Shown piece after piece: positions 9,131 to 17,413 of a stretch of DNA of 46,356 nucleotides. The stretch is from UBA5972 sp964588725. Its GTDB lineage: Bacteria > Pseudomonadota > Alphaproteobacteria > Rhodobacterales > Rhodobacteraceae. The notes below the pieces were generated by a model. It was given only the letters and a program-made list of their open reading frames with translations, ran no database searches and had not been told where the DNA came from. Positions within the stretch are counted from its first letter, which is position 1. Each line of letters begins with the position of its first letter. Made by a program: the position numbers and the translations under genes. Where the stretch lies: NCBI GenBank assembly GCA_964588725.1, contig CAZPQL010000018.1:1-46356 (forward strand), in the 5' to 3' direction.

Positions 9131-9781
9131 TTATTCAATGCCCGCGATCGTGGCGCGCAGCAAGGCAACACCGTCATTATTGACACTGGATGTCGTGATT
9201 AACTGCGGAAAGGCGGCAGGGTGATCGCGCAATCCTTTGCCGACACCGTCCAGAATTTTAGTCAGATCATGCGCTTTCAGCTTGTCACATTTGGTCAGCA
9301 CCACCTGAAATGTCACGGCCGACCGGTCAAGCAAATCCATAATTTCGCCGTCGACTTTTTTTAGTCCGTGACGGGCATCAACAAGAAGAAAAATCCGACG
9401 CAACGTGGCGCGACCGGACAGGTAGGACCGCAGCAGGCGTTGCCATTTTTCGACAATTTTCAAAGGCGCGTTGGCAAATCCGTAACCGGGAAGATCAACC
9501 AGATAATGGCTTTCTGCCAGCGTGAAAAAGTTGATTTCTTGCGTACGCCCAGGCGTGTTCGAGGCCCGCGCCAATGACTTGCGACTGGTCAACGCATTGA
9601 TCAAGCTGGATTTTCCTACGTTGGAACGGCCCGCGAAACAGACCTCTATGCGGTCAGCGGGTGGCATGCCATCCATGGCGACCACACCTTTCAAAAAATC
9701 CGAAGTTCCGGCAAACAGTTTCCGGCCCTGTTCGATGGAGCGGGTCCCGGGATGCTTGGCAAGATGAATTTGCGCGCTCAT
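9131..9781 (-). CDS. engB: Ribosome biogenesis GTP-binding protein EngB/YihA
   Basis: A 216-residue TrmE-Era-EngA-EngB-type GTPase needed for ribosome assembly or the cell cycle. The GTPase motifs are clear: G1 GRSNVGKSS, a G2 threonine in SNTPGRTQEINFF, G3 DLPGYGFAN and G4 TKCDK. The ATG overlaps the MOSC gene stop (ATGA), suggesting translational coupling in the yidC-MOSC-engB string. Confidence 0.95.
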   Translation of the reverse strand: MSAQIHLAKHPGTRSIEQGRKLFAGTSDFLKGVVAMDGMPPADRIEVCFAGRSNVGKSSLINALTSRKSLARASNTPGRTQEINFFTLAESHYLVDLPGYGFANAPLKIVEKWQRLLRSYLSGRATLRRIFLLVDARHGLKKVDGEIMDLLDRSAVTFQVVLTKCDKLKAHDLTKILDGVGKGLRDHPAAFPQLITTSSVNNDGVALLRATIAGIE

Positions 9782-10536
9782 TTCTGGACCGTGATCACCG
9801 CATCGGTTTGCCGCGCTTCTCCGTCTTTGACAACAATGGCGTAAAGGCCCATTTCCTGATGTCCAAGGTCACGAAGCGCACCCAGTGTGTCGGCGTCGCG
9901 TTCGCCTGTGGCGACATTCACGGTTGTCGCGGTACATCGGGTTATTTCTTCGCGGATTTCCAAAATAGCAGCACCGACCTGAATATGAAGCCCGACCATG
10001 GCTTTTTCCGACCACGGCTCCCAACCTTCGATCAACAGATTTCCGCGCCAGCGCAGCGGCGACAGTTCGCGTTCCATATGCGTTTCCAGCGCGCGGTGCG
10101 ACGCCAGATTGATTAGCGAGATCGACGGGAAATCTGTGTCGGTCATGGCCTGATTGCCACGCACGAGTCGCGCGGGCATCATGCGGCTGCCGTTTGAAAT
10201 GGGCATGACCCATTGGATAAACATATTGGCGTCGCGGGCGTTATCCGGATCGATGGTCAGCGGCACGCAGTCGGGGTGGGTCAGGGTGATTTTGCCAAGG
10301 TGTTCGTCGGTTTGGGCGTCTATGGCTTGCAATCTGGGTGATTTGGCACCGCGCGAAAATTCTGAACTCGGCTGCCAGCGCGGACTGGAAATGTCAAAAC
10401 ACGAACGTTCGTGCGCGACGGCCCAGCGCCGGTCAAACGGGATACCGCGCCCGACCGAGAGTGCGGCTTCGGCTATTTCTTCGCGACCGTGGCCTTTGAT
10501 TGGATGGCGCCAAATTTGAGCGATATGGGCGCTCAA
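9778..10536 (-). CDS. MOSC domain-containing protein
   Basis: A 252-residue protein with an N-terminal MOSC beta-barrel-like part (HPIKGHGREEIAEAAL) and a C-terminal MOSC domain. MOSC domains bind molybdenum cofactor or deliver sulfur. The conserved cysteine is seen in TRCTATTVNVATGERD, the usual place for the Moco or sulfur ligand. Both ends overlap neighbours by four bases (ATGA with yidC upstream and with engB downstream), so it is almost certainly part of that operon. Its substrate is unknown. The linkage to yidC is a conserved feature of the group and not evidence of a role in membrane insertion. Confidence 0.85.
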   Translation of the reverse strand: MSAHIAQIWRHPIKGHGREEIAEAALSVGRGIPFDRRWAVAHERSCFDISSPRWQPSSEFSRGAKSPRLQAIDAQTDEHLGKITLTHPDCVPLTIDPDNARDANMFIQWVMPISNGSRMMPARLVRGNQAMTDTDFPSISLINLASHRALETHMERELSPLRWRGNLLIEGWEPWSEKAMVGLHIQVGAAILEIREEITRCTATTVNVATGERDADTLGALRDLGHQEMGLYAIVVKDGEARQTDAVITVQK

Positions 10537-12368
10537 GGCGCGGCGTCCTTTTTGCGGTTAAAACCCGCTTTGATATTGCCGAAAACATCGGGTTTCACGC
10601 CCTGCGAACGCATGATGATATACTGCTGCGTAAAGGTAATCGTATTGTTGGCGACCCAGTAAATGACCAGACCAGACGCAAAACGGCCCAGCATGAACAT
10701 GAACACCCACGGCATCCAGGCGAAAATCTGCGCCTGCATTTTTTCGGTGGGTGCCGGGTTAAGTTTTTGCTGCATCCACATGGTGATCCCCATGAGGATC
10801 GGGAATACCCCGATAGAGAAAATCGCCAGAAAACTTCCGGGCCCCGGCGCGCTGAATGGCAACAGACCAAAGAGATTAAGCACAGACGACGGGTCCGGCG
10901 ACGACAGGTCTTGAATCCAGCCAAAAAACGGGGCCTGATACAATTCGATCGTGACGAAAATCACCTTATAGAGCGAGAAAAAGATTGGGATTTGCAGCAG
11001 AATCGGCAAACAGCCCGCAGCAGGGTTTGCCTTTTTTTCCTTATACAGGGCCATCATCGCCTTTTGCATCGCTGCCTTGTCGTCTCCGTGCTTTTCTTTC
11101 AGTTTTTCGATCTCGGGCTGCAACGCTTTCATTTTTGCCATGGAAACAAACGACTTATAGGCCAGCGGGAACAGCAGCGCCTTGATCAGCAGCGTCAGGC
11201 TGATAATCGCTATGCCCATGTTTCCGATCAGCCCGTTCATGAAATGCAGCACGCGAAATATTGGCTTGGTCAGGAAAAAGAACAGGCCCCAGTCAATGGA
11301 ATCGACGAATTTATCGATGTTTAGCTCGTTCTGGTAGCGGTCGATGGTTTCCCATTCCTTGGCACCGGCAAATAGCGAAGACGAGGATTTCGCGGTTCCC
11401 CCGGGCGCGATTTCCATGGAAGGCAGACGCATGTCGGTCTGATAGGTGTCGCTTTGGGCGGTGTATTTGGAGACGGAATCAAATTTTTGACCCGGTGGCG
11501 CGATCAACGTGGTCATCCAGTATCGGTCAGTGAATCCAATCCAGCCATTGTCGGCGACGCTGATGCGGTCGATGGCGGCAGCTTCGGCACGGTCAACGGT
11601 GGCGTCGACCATGTCGTTGTAATCGATTTCCTGAATTTCGCCGTCGGACGCCCGTACGACGCCTTCGTGCAGGATATAAAAGCCAATGGTTTCAGGCTCG
11701 CCGTGGCGTGCGATAATGCCGTAGGGCGCCATACGCACGGGCGTATCGGTGTTGTTGGTGACCGACTGGGTGACAGTGAACAGGTAATCGGCGTCAACTT
11801 CGATTTGGCGGCGAAAAATCAGACCGGCGCCGTTATCCCATACCAGACCTATGGGCGTAGTCGGCGTCAGGGTGTTGCCGGTCTCAACCTGCCACGGCGT
11901 AGTAGCACCGGGCACTTGCGAAAATTCCGTTGCGCCGACAGGGGCCCAGCCGTACAGCGCGTAATATGCGTCGGGGCTACCCGAGGGTGACAACAGGGTA
12001 ACTTTGGGCGAACCCTGATCCAGAGTTTCGGTGTAGTCATTCAGCGCCAGATCGTCGATGCGGCCGCCGCGCAGCGACAGCGATCCGCGCAGGCGCGGTG
12101 TGTCAATGGCAACGCGGTCGGTTTTGGATAGCGCTATGTCGCGGGTTTCCAGAGATGTCGCTGACAGCGAAGGCGCGCGTGCCGCCTGATCACCGCTGCC
12201 AGCCGGTGGTGCTGCGACGCTGTCACCGGCGGGGGCGCTGTCTGTCTGTGTTGTGTCGGTGTTGGTTGGTTGAACCGGTTGCTCTGGCGGAAACAGGACA
12301 AACCAGACCAGAATCACCAGCGCACTGAGCACAGTTGCCAGAATAAGATTCTTGTTTTGATCGTCCAT
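10533..12368 (-). CDS. yidC: Membrane protein insertase YidC
   Basis: A 611-residue YidC/Oxa1 insertase that inserts and folds inner-membrane proteins alone or with SecYEG. It has an N-terminal membrane anchor (residues 8-27), a Pro/Thr/Ala-rich linker (28-75), a large periplasmic domain to about residue 350, and the conserved five-helix core starting near FFFLTKPIFRVLHFMNG. The conserved core arginine is not clearly assignable by eye, but the motifs AYKSFVSMAKMKALQPEIEKLKEKHGDD and NPAAGCLPILLQIPIFFSLY are diagnostic. The ATG at 12368 follows the 128-base gap after the GGDEF-EAL gene. The stop overlaps the MOSC gene. Confidence 0.96.
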   Translation of the reverse strand: MDDQNKNLILATVLSALVILVWFVLFPPEQPVQPTNTDTTQTDSAPAGDSVAAPPAGSGDQAARAPSLSATSLETRDIALSKTDRVAIDTPRLRGSLSLRGGRIDDLALNDYTETLDQGSPKVTLLSPSGSPDAYYALYGWAPVGATEFSQVPGATTPWQVETGNTLTPTTPIGLVWDNGAGLIFRRQIEVDADYLFTVTQSVTNNTDTPVRMAPYGIIARHGEPETIGFYILHEGVVRASDGEIQEIDYNDMVDATVDRAEAAAIDRISVADNGWIGFTDRYWMTTLIAPPGQKFDSVSKYTAQSDTYQTDMRLPSMEIAPGGTAKSSSSLFAGAKEWETIDRYQNELNIDKFVDSIDWGLFFFLTKPIFRVLHFMNGLIGNMGIAIISLTLLIKALLFPLAYKSFVSMAKMKALQPEIEKLKEKHGDDKAAMQKAMMALYKEKKANPAAGCLPILLQIPIFFSLYKVIFVTIELYQAPFFGWIQDLSSPDPSSVLNLFGLLPFSAPGPGSFLAIFSIGVFPILMGITMWMQQKLNPAPTEKMQAQIFAWMPWVFMFMLGRFASGLVIYWVANNTITFTQQYIIMRSQGVKPDVFGNIKAGFNRKKDAAP

Positions 12369-12496
12369 GATCAGAGGCCCACCCGTGGATTTTTAGCGCA
12401 TAGGTGGTTCAACAGATTGCAGCCGGAAACGTCAAGCGGAATTAGCCCGATTGCGGCGTCAGGACGCCCGGATCGCCAAGTTTTGAACGCCCTGCC

Positions 12497-14062
12497 TTAC
12501 CCAGCCTTTTTTGATGCTTTTGAAAGGCCGGAATTCTTTTCCTGATGTTTGTGCAGCCAGGCAATGGTGTCTTCAAAGGGCATGGGCCGGGCCAGCCCGA
12601 AACCCTGTGTATACCGGCAACCCATTTGCACGAGCTTTGCCTGTTCAGACACGGTTTCCACACCTTCGGCAATCGCCTCAATGCCCAAACCTTCAGCCAT
12701 ACGCAAAATGGTCGACGTCATGATTTGCTGGTCTGAATCGACGTCAATATTGGTGATGAACGCACGGTCGATTTTGATGCGGTTGACACCAAAGCGGCGA
12801 ATGTTGGCGATGCTGGCATGTCCGGTGCCAAAGTCATCCAGATCGATGCCAAAGCCGTTTGCGGCCAGACCGCGAATGTTGCGGGTGATCACATCTTCAT
12901 TGTGGTCGCTGACCACGGTCTCGAGCACCTCGATCGAAATGCGTGACGGCGCTATGTCAAACCGGTCGACTTCCCATTTTATTTTCTCGACCAGTTTGGG
13001 GTTGCGCAGATCGTGCGACGAAAAATTGACCCCGACGGAAGGCACTCGAAACCCGGCCCTATCCCACGATTTGAGCGCCGAAAGCGCATGATAAAGGATA
13101 ACTTCACTCAGGCGTTCGGCAAATCCGCCGTCTTCGATTGCCTTCAGAAATAGCGCCGGCAACACCGTCCCGTTCACCGGGTGGTCCCAACGCGCCAGCG
13201 CCTCAAATCCGATTATTTGCCCGTCTCCGGTGCAGATCTGTGGTTGAAAATAGGGTCGGATTTGTCCGTTTTCCAGCGCCGAAACCAGTTCGCTGGATAA
13301 AGTTTGCAATTTTTGCGTGTCGCGGCGCATCTTGGGTGAAAAACTTCGCGTGGTGTCACCGCCCTGACGCTGCGCTTCGGCCAAGGCCATACCGGCGCTG
13401 GCCAACAGCGATTCCGGCGTGTTCGAAGGTGCACGACCAGCCACACACAACCCGATAGAGCAGGTCAGATAACAGGTATTCTGATCAACGGAAAAAGGTT
13501 GCGACAGCGCTTCGCGAACCCGATCTGCAATAGCCAGCATCACCGAAAAATCCGCCTTTTTGACCGGATACAAAACGACTGCAAAATCGTCGCCGTTGAT
13601 ACGGGCAACAAGATCCCTTTCACGGACGCAATCGGATATGCGCTGCGCCACTTCGACCAAAAGAAGATCACCGGCGTGCATTCCGTAGCGTTCATTCAGA
13701 GTGTGAAAACGGTCGACGTCAACGTGAAGCACGGCGGTTTCGCGCCCTGTATTGATTTGCGACTGCAGGAAATTGCCGAGATGACGCAGCACGTATTGGC
13801 GATTTTTCACGCCGGTCAGAAAATCAATCTCGTCGGTTCCCGGCGGCAGTGATCCGTCGTCAGAGTTGGTTTGTCCGGTAATTTCCTGAATGGCGAGCAA
13901 TAACGGAAACATGAACGTGACCACGAACAACACCGCCTCGATGCGTACCCAATAGGCTAGAATCACGAATAGCGGAATGAACGACATCAGGTTGAGACGC
14001 CCCAGGGCGTGCCGCACGCCAAACGCAATTGACCTGTTTTTCTTTTGCAGAGATCGATTCAA
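12497..14062 (-). CDS. GGDEF-EAL protein with degenerate GGDEF site (probable c-di-GMP phosphodiesterase)
   Basis: A 521-residue membrane protein with two N-terminal hydrophobic segments (about residues 24-58), a GGDEF domain (about 85-235) and an EAL domain (about 255-505). The GGDEF signature reads INGDDF, so the cyclase site looks impaired. The EAL domain retains FEALARWDHP, VNFSSHDLRN, LETVV, DLDDFGTGHASI, KIDRAFI and EGVET, the residues expected for metal binding and hydrolysis of cyclic di-GMP. The first usable start is TTG 14062, supported by AAGGGGG about ten bases upstream. The net activity is therefore inferred to be phosphodiesterase, perhaps with a GTP-sensing GGDEF domain. Confidence 0.88.
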   Translation of the reverse strand: MNRSLQKKNRSIAFGVRHALGRLNLMSFIPLFVILAYWVRIEAVLFVVTFMFPLLLAIQEITGQTNSDDGSLPPGTDEIDFLTGVKNRQYVLRHLGNFLQSQINTGRETAVLHVDVDRFHTLNERYGMHAGDLLLVEVAQRISDCVRERDLVARINGDDFAVVLYPVKKADFSVMLAIADRVREALSQPFSVDQNTCYLTCSIGLCVAGRAPSNTPESLLASAGMALAEAQRQGGDTTRSFSPKMRRDTQKLQTLSSELVSALENGQIRPYFQPQICTGDGQIIGFEALARWDHPVNGTVLPALFLKAIEDGGFAERLSEVILYHALSALKSWDRAGFRVPSVGVNFSSHDLRNPKLVEKIKWEVDRFDIAPSRISIEVLETVVSDHNEDVITRNIRGLAANGFGIDLDDFGTGHASIANIRRFGVNRIKIDRAFITNIDVDSDQQIMTSTILRMAEGLGIEAIAEGVETVSEQAKLVQMGCRYTQGFGLARPMPFEDTIAWLHKHQEKNSGLSKASKKAG

Positions 14063-14170
14063 CCTGAGGCCCCCTTCGCGCCAACATTAGGGATCAGGCC
14101 TAAGCCGTGGATTAACCGTGCTGCCCGTCCGGGCAAAAATTTTCAAACAATTTGCCGAAAATCGGTCAGG

Positions 14171-15001
14171 TTAGTGGCGGGTTATATTTTTGAAATCAAA
14201 CAGGCCGGTGTCCAGAAGGTGACTGGGCCGCGTATTCATCAGCGCACGGAACATCACGCGGCGTCGTCCGGGATTGTTGGTCTCCCACCCGTCCAGGATT
14301 GCCTTGACCTGCTGACGTTGCAGCCCGTCCTGAGATCCGCAGAGATCGCAGGGAATAATCGGATACGCCATGTCGCGGGCAAATTTTTCGCAATCGGCTT
14401 CAGCCACATGCGCGAGAGGCCGGTAAACGAATACATCGCCCGCCTCATTCAGCAATTTCGGTGGCATGGTCGCCAGCCGCCCGCCGTGAAACAGGTTCAT
14501 CATAAAGGTTTCCAGAATGTCGTCGCGGTGGTGGCCCAACACGACGGCGCTGCACCCTTCTTCGCGCGCTATGCGGTAGAGATGCCCGCGCCGCAACCGC
14601 GAACACATCGCGCAATAGGTGCGCCCGGCGGGCACTTTTGATTTCACGATAGAATAAGTATCCTGATATTCTATGCGGTGTGGTATCTGCATTGTTTTCA
14701 GAAATTCGGGCAACACCGTCGCCGGGAAATCCGGTTGACCCTGATCCAGATTGCACGCCAGCAATTCGACCGGCAGCATACCCCGCCACTTTAGCTCTGT
14801 CAGCGCAGCCAGCAGCGTATAACTGTCTTTGCCGCCGGACAGGCATACCAGCCACCGGGCGCCGCGCTCGATCATGCCATAGGTTTCAACCGCCTCGCGG
14901 GTCTGGCGAATGATGCGCTTGCGCAACTTTTTGAACGCAGTCGTGGTCGGTGCGCCCTGAAACAACGGATGGATTTCTGTGGTGTCGCTGAAATCTTTCA
15001 T
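14171..15001 (-). CDS. ttcA: tRNA 2-thiocytidine synthetase TtcA
   Basis: A 276-residue ATP-dependent thiolase that makes 2-thiocytidine at position 32 of tRNA. The PP-loop ATP motif is LVCLSGGKDSYTLL (near residue 53). Two CXXC pairs that ligate the [4Fe-4S] cluster are seen as CAMCSR and CDLCGSQDG. ATG 15001 gives MKDFSDTTEIHPLF; the longer frame starts with a TTG at 15049, inside the upstream terminator hairpin, and is rejected. It is downstream of the TusE-like gene, separated by a terminator. The PP-loop neighbour of a sulfur-relay-like protein is suggestive, but TtcA is not known to need TusE. Confidence 0.93.
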   Translation of the reverse strand: MKDFSDTTEIHPLFQGAPTTTAFKKLRKRIIRQTREAVETYGMIERGARWLVCLSGGKDSYTLLAALTELKWRGMLPVELLACNLDQGQPDFPATVLPEFLKTMQIPHRIEYQDTYSIVKSKVPAGRTYCAMCSRLRRGHLYRIAREEGCSAVVLGHHRDDILETFMMNLFHGGRLATMPPKLLNEAGDVFVYRPLAHVAEADCEKFARDMAYPIIPCDLCGSQDGLQRQQVKAILDGWETNNPGRRRVMFRALMNTRPSHLLDTGLFDFKNITRH

Positions 15002-15032
15002 GGCGCACCCTAACCTGCATTCAGCGCCTACG

Positions 15033-15061
15033 AAAAGAGCGCGATCCAAATAGAATCGCGC
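15033..15061 (-). terminator. Terminator downstream of the TusE-like gene
   Basis: On the minus strand GCGCGAT (15061-15055) pairs with ATCGCGC (15045-15039) around a 9-base loop and is followed by TCTTTTC. It lies about 55 bases after the stop of the TusE-like gene and just before ttcA. The two genes are therefore probably at least partly separate transcripts. Confidence 0.7.
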
Positions 15062-15116
15062 CCGTCTTTATTGTTTGTCAAATACGCGCACAGCGCAATG
15101 CGCTTTTGCGGGTTGA

Positions 15117-15455
15117 TTAATACCCGCCCTTGCGGCGGCTTTCGGGCAGGCCGCCAATTTTTCCGGCCTGTTTGGACGGGTCGCGCGGGAACAGTGCGTA
15201 CAGATCGCCCGAGCCAACCTTTTCGCCCCATTCTTTGGACATGGCCTTGCACATGGTGCGGGTGTTGGGTTGATTTTCACGGTTGTCAAAAAACTCGGAG
15301 CGCAGGTAGTTGACCACGTCCCAGTGTCGGTCGGTCATGGCGATGTCTTCGCTCCTGGCGATCTCGCCGGCCAGACCTTTGGACCAGTTTTCAGGATTGA
15401 TAAGGTGACCGTTGGCGTTGGTCTCAAACGTGTTGCCTTCGAATTCAATGGCCAT
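15117..15455 (-). CDS. TusE/DsrC-family protein lacking the C-terminal cysteine
   Basis: A 112-residue protein clearly of the TusE/DsrC family (FEGNTFETNANGHLINPENW, TDRHWDVVNYLRSEF, DLYALFPRDPSKQAGKIGGLP). In TusE the penultimate residue is the cysteine that accepts sulfur, and DsrC has a second cysteine about ten residues earlier. Here the tail is PESRRKGGY and both positions lack cysteine. I checked this on the bases up to the TAA at 15117-15119, and no nearby frame restores it. The only cysteine is in RTMCKAM, mid-protein. It may be a regulatory (RspA-like) family member and not a sulfur carrier. It lies upstream of ttcA, separated by a terminator. Confidence 0.85.
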   Translation of the reverse strand: MAIEFEGNTFETNANGHLINPENWSKGLAGEIARSEDIAMTDRHWDVVNYLRSEFFDNRENQPNTRTMCKAMSKEWGEKVGSGDLYALFPRDPSKQAGKIGGLPESRRKGGY

Positions 15456-15538
15456 GGTGTTCTCCTATTTTGTGCCCAAAACTGCGAATGGACATGCAGA
15501 CATTCTTATGTTTGATTATCAATTATCGCCTTTTCCGG

Positions 15539-15808
15539 TCAAGGGCGTTCCCTGTTCTGATCAGCGTCACTTTGACCCTCATCCCCGCACCCCGGCACAG
15601 GATCATAGCCGTCGGAGCCCAGCGGATTGCAGCGCCCGATGCGTTTGATGGCCAGAAAACTGCCTTTGACGCCCCCGTGCCGGGCGAGCGCTTCAAGAGC
15701 ATAGGCCGAGCATGTCGGCTGATACCGGCAGCTACGCCCGACCCAGGGGCTGCCAACCAGACGGTAAGCGTGCACCGGAATTGAAAGAAGTGTAGCAAGA
15801 GGTGTCAA
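15539..15808 (-). CDS. yidD: Membrane protein insertion efficiency factor YidD
   Basis: An 89-residue YidD protein, a small inner-membrane-associated factor that helps YidC-dependent insertion. The conserved cysteine core CRYQPTCSAYALEAL, then RIGRCNPLGSDGYDPVP, is intact. It begins 9 bases after the rnpA stop, in the conserved order rpmH-rnpA-yidD. In this genome the usual step to yidC is interrupted by the TusE-like, ttcA and GGDEF-EAL genes. Confidence 0.93.
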   Translation of the reverse strand: MTPLATLLSIPVHAYRLVGSPWVGRSCRYQPTCSAYALEALARHGGVKGSFLAIKRIGRCNPLGSDGYDPVPGCGDEGQSDADQNRERP

Positions 15809-15817
15809 AGCGGTTCC

Positions 15818-16234
15818 TCAGCTGTGAATTTTCTTCAGCGCGGACGATAAATCACGGGTCAGATCGGCGAAATCCCGAGCGGCGGTGGCGTGGGGTTTGC
15901 CGATTAAAACATAATCCCAGCCGCTTTTGCCTTCAAGGGGCAGCACGTCGCGGGCGATTTCGCGCAAACGCCGTTTGGCGCGGTTGCGGTTCACCGCGTT
16001 GCCTAGCTTTTTGGAGCAGGTAAAGCCAACGCGAATATCCGCTTGGTTCGTCGCAGAGACGGGACGCCGGCGGGCCTGAAGCGTAAAGCCCGGGGTGAAT
16101 TGACGCCGTGCCTTGTTCAACGCCAGAAAATCCGACCGTTTGGCCAGTGTTTCCAGCGTAAGCAGAAAAACCGCAGACGCACCGTCACCGGCCTGACCGA
16201 TTTGGTCTGCCCGTGTCGCCTCCGGCGGTGTCAT
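15818..16234 (-). CDS. rnpA: Ribonuclease P protein component
   Basis: A 138-residue protein subunit of RNase P, which matures tRNA 5' ends together with the RNA subunit. The diagnostic RNR segment NAVNRNRAKRRLRE is present, followed by YVLIGK. The N-terminus to about residue 30 (MTPPEATRADQIGQ...) is an extension of the kind common in Rhodobacterales; an internal start near the core LAKRSDFL cannot be excluded. It lies 24 bases downstream of rpmH and is co-transcribed with it. Confidence 0.93.
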   Translation of the reverse strand: MTPPEATRADQIGQAGDGASAVFLLTLETLAKRSDFLALNKARRQFTPGFTLQARRRPVSATNQADIRVGFTCSKKLGNAVNRNRAKRRLREIARDVLPLEGKSGWDYVLIGKPHATAARDFADLTRDLSSALKKIHS

Positions 16235-16258
16235 AACGTGTGCCTACTGGTTGCGCTT

Positions 16259-16393
16259 TTAAGCGGACAAGACTTTGCGGCCCTGTGCACGGCGGCGGTT
16301 CAGAATTTTGCGGCCGGCTTTGGTGGCCATGCGCGCCCGAAACCCGTGACGGTGCTTGCGTACAAGGTTGCTGGGCTGGAACGTGCGTTTCAT
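16259..16393 (-). CDS. rpmH: 50S ribosomal protein L34
   Basis: A 44-residue L34 protein read directly from the bases, too short for most gene finders. It starts MKRTFQPSNLVRKHRHGF and ends KVLSA with TAA at 16261-16259. The ATG (16393-16391) has GGAGAA six bases upstream as ribosome binding site. It is the first gene of rpmH-rnpA-yidD. Unlike in many bacteria, dnaA is not adjacent; divergent to it is a VTT membrane protein. Confidence 0.96.
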   Translation of the reverse strand: MKRTFQPSNLVRKHRHGFRARMATKAGRKILNRRRAQGRKVLSA

Positions 16394-16460
16394 CGTAATT
16401 CTCCGGACAGTACGGGCCATTGCGTGCAGGGATTCGCAGGCCGCGCTTAGTGATCGGCGC

Positions 16461-16489
16461 TACTTACGGTGCGCGAATTGGGAAGTCAA
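16461..16489 (-). promoter_or_regulatory. Candidate sigma-70-type promoter for rpmH
   Basis: On the minus strand TTGACT (16489-16484) and TAAGTA (16466-16461) are separated by 17 bases, about 68 bases before the rpmH start. The -35 match is good and the -10 match is weak. The remainder of the divergent gap 16394-16642 holds only the inverted repeat noted next. Confidence 0.4.
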
Positions 16490-16586
16490 TTGATCCAACG
16501 TCCAATTGTTGCAACAAAACTGACCGTGCGACCGCGAATTTGTAACGTACAGCCGCCGCACCCCACATAATATGACCGGAAAAGTG

Positions 16587-16616
16587 ACGGGGCCTCAACT
16601 CTGTTCAACGCCCCGT
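16587..16616. repeat. Inverted repeat upstream of the VTT gene
   Basis: ACGGGGC (16587-16593) and GCCCCGT (16610-16616) are perfect inverted arms with a 16-base loop, ending 26 bases before the chosen VTT start. It could be a 5'-UTR hairpin or an operator. No T-run follows, so it is not a clear terminator. Confidence 0.4.
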
Positions 16617-16642
16617 GAGTCCCCTATGAACCTGGGTTGGAA

Positions 16643-17413
16643 ATGCCAGATAAACGTGCAGCAAAAAAGGGATTCCGAACCGCGATGGAAGACGGGCACG
16701 AAAGGACGAAAACCAAGCTGAAGCGCGTGCTTCCGATTGCGGTCATTTTGGCTGTGGCGATAGTGGGGGGCGTCACGCTGCGCGATTACCTGTCCTTTGA
16801 AACCCTTCGCGACAATCGTGCGGCGTTGATCGTGTGGCGCGACAGCAATTACGGATTGGCGGTTCTGGGTTTCATGGCCGCGTATATTGTCATCGTCGCT
16901 TTTTCACTACCGGGAGCCGCAATCGCGTCACTGACCGGCGGGTTTCTGTTTGGCGTGGCGTCCGGCTCTGCGATCAACTTGCTGGCGGCGACGACCGGTG
17001 CAACGTTGATTTTTGCCGCTGCCAAATACGGGCTTGGCGACCGGTTGGCCAGCCGCATCGACGCGTCCGACGGAGCGGTCAGCAAGTTCAAACAAGGGTT
17101 GAAGGAAAACGAGATCAGCTACCTTTTTTTCATGCGCCTTGTACCGGCCGTACCATTTTTCGTCGCCAATCTTGTGCCCGCACTGGTAGGCGTGTCGCTG
17201 GGCCGGTTCGTTTTCACCACGTTTTTTGGCATCATCCCCGGCGCGATTGTCTACACCTGGGTCGGTTCCGGATTAGGAGAGGTATTCGCGCGGGGCGATA
17301 CACCCAATCTGGGGATCATCTTTGAATGGCAGATTCTATTGCCCATTCTGGGCTTGAGCGCGCTGGCTCTGTTGCCCGTCGCTCTGAAGAAATTTCGCCA
17401 ACAGGGGACATGA
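16643..17413 (+). CDS. VTT (TVP38/TMEM64/DedA-like) domain membrane protein
   Basis: A 256-residue inner-membrane protein of the VTT family. It has a hydrophobic segment at about residues 30-47 and further segments at about 70-90, 95-125 and 160-200. The conserved core is GAAIASLTGGFLFGVASGSAINLLAATTGATLIF, followed by FFMRLVPAVPFFVANLVPALVGV. The ATG at 16643 is used; ATG 16685 is an alternative and neither has a strong ribosome binding site. The stop overlaps the start of the flavoprotein gene (ATGA). The two families are often neighbours or fused in bacteria, so they probably act together in a membrane-linked redox or lipid process. The exact role is unknown. Confidence 0.85.
   Translation: MPDKRAAKKGFRTAMEDGHERTKTKLKRVLPIAVILAVAIVGGVTLRDYLSFETLRDNRAALIVWRDSNYGLAVLGFMAAYIVIVAFSLPGAAIASLTGGFLFGVASGSAINLLAATTGATLIFAAAKYGLGDRLASRIDASDGAVSKFKQGLKENEISYLFFMRLVPAVPFFVANLVPALVGVSLGRFVFTTFFGIIPGAIVYTWVGSGLGEVFARGDTPNLGIIFEWQILLPILGLSALALLPVALKKFRQQGT

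Noticed and set aside
10500..11324. Long open frame (274 codons) on the plus strand opposite yidC
   Set aside because: It is antisense to a certain gene, rich in Arg/His/Gln, without a recognisable domain; typical reverse-complement shadow of a GC-biased coding frame.
12455..12468. Palindrome GGCGTCAGGACGCC downstream of the GGDEF-EAL gene as terminator
   Set aside because: Loop too short and no T-run on the minus strand.
15117..15160. Frameshift removing the TusE cysteine
   Set aside because: No cysteine codon near the end in either alternative frame before the stops; the tail appears genuine.
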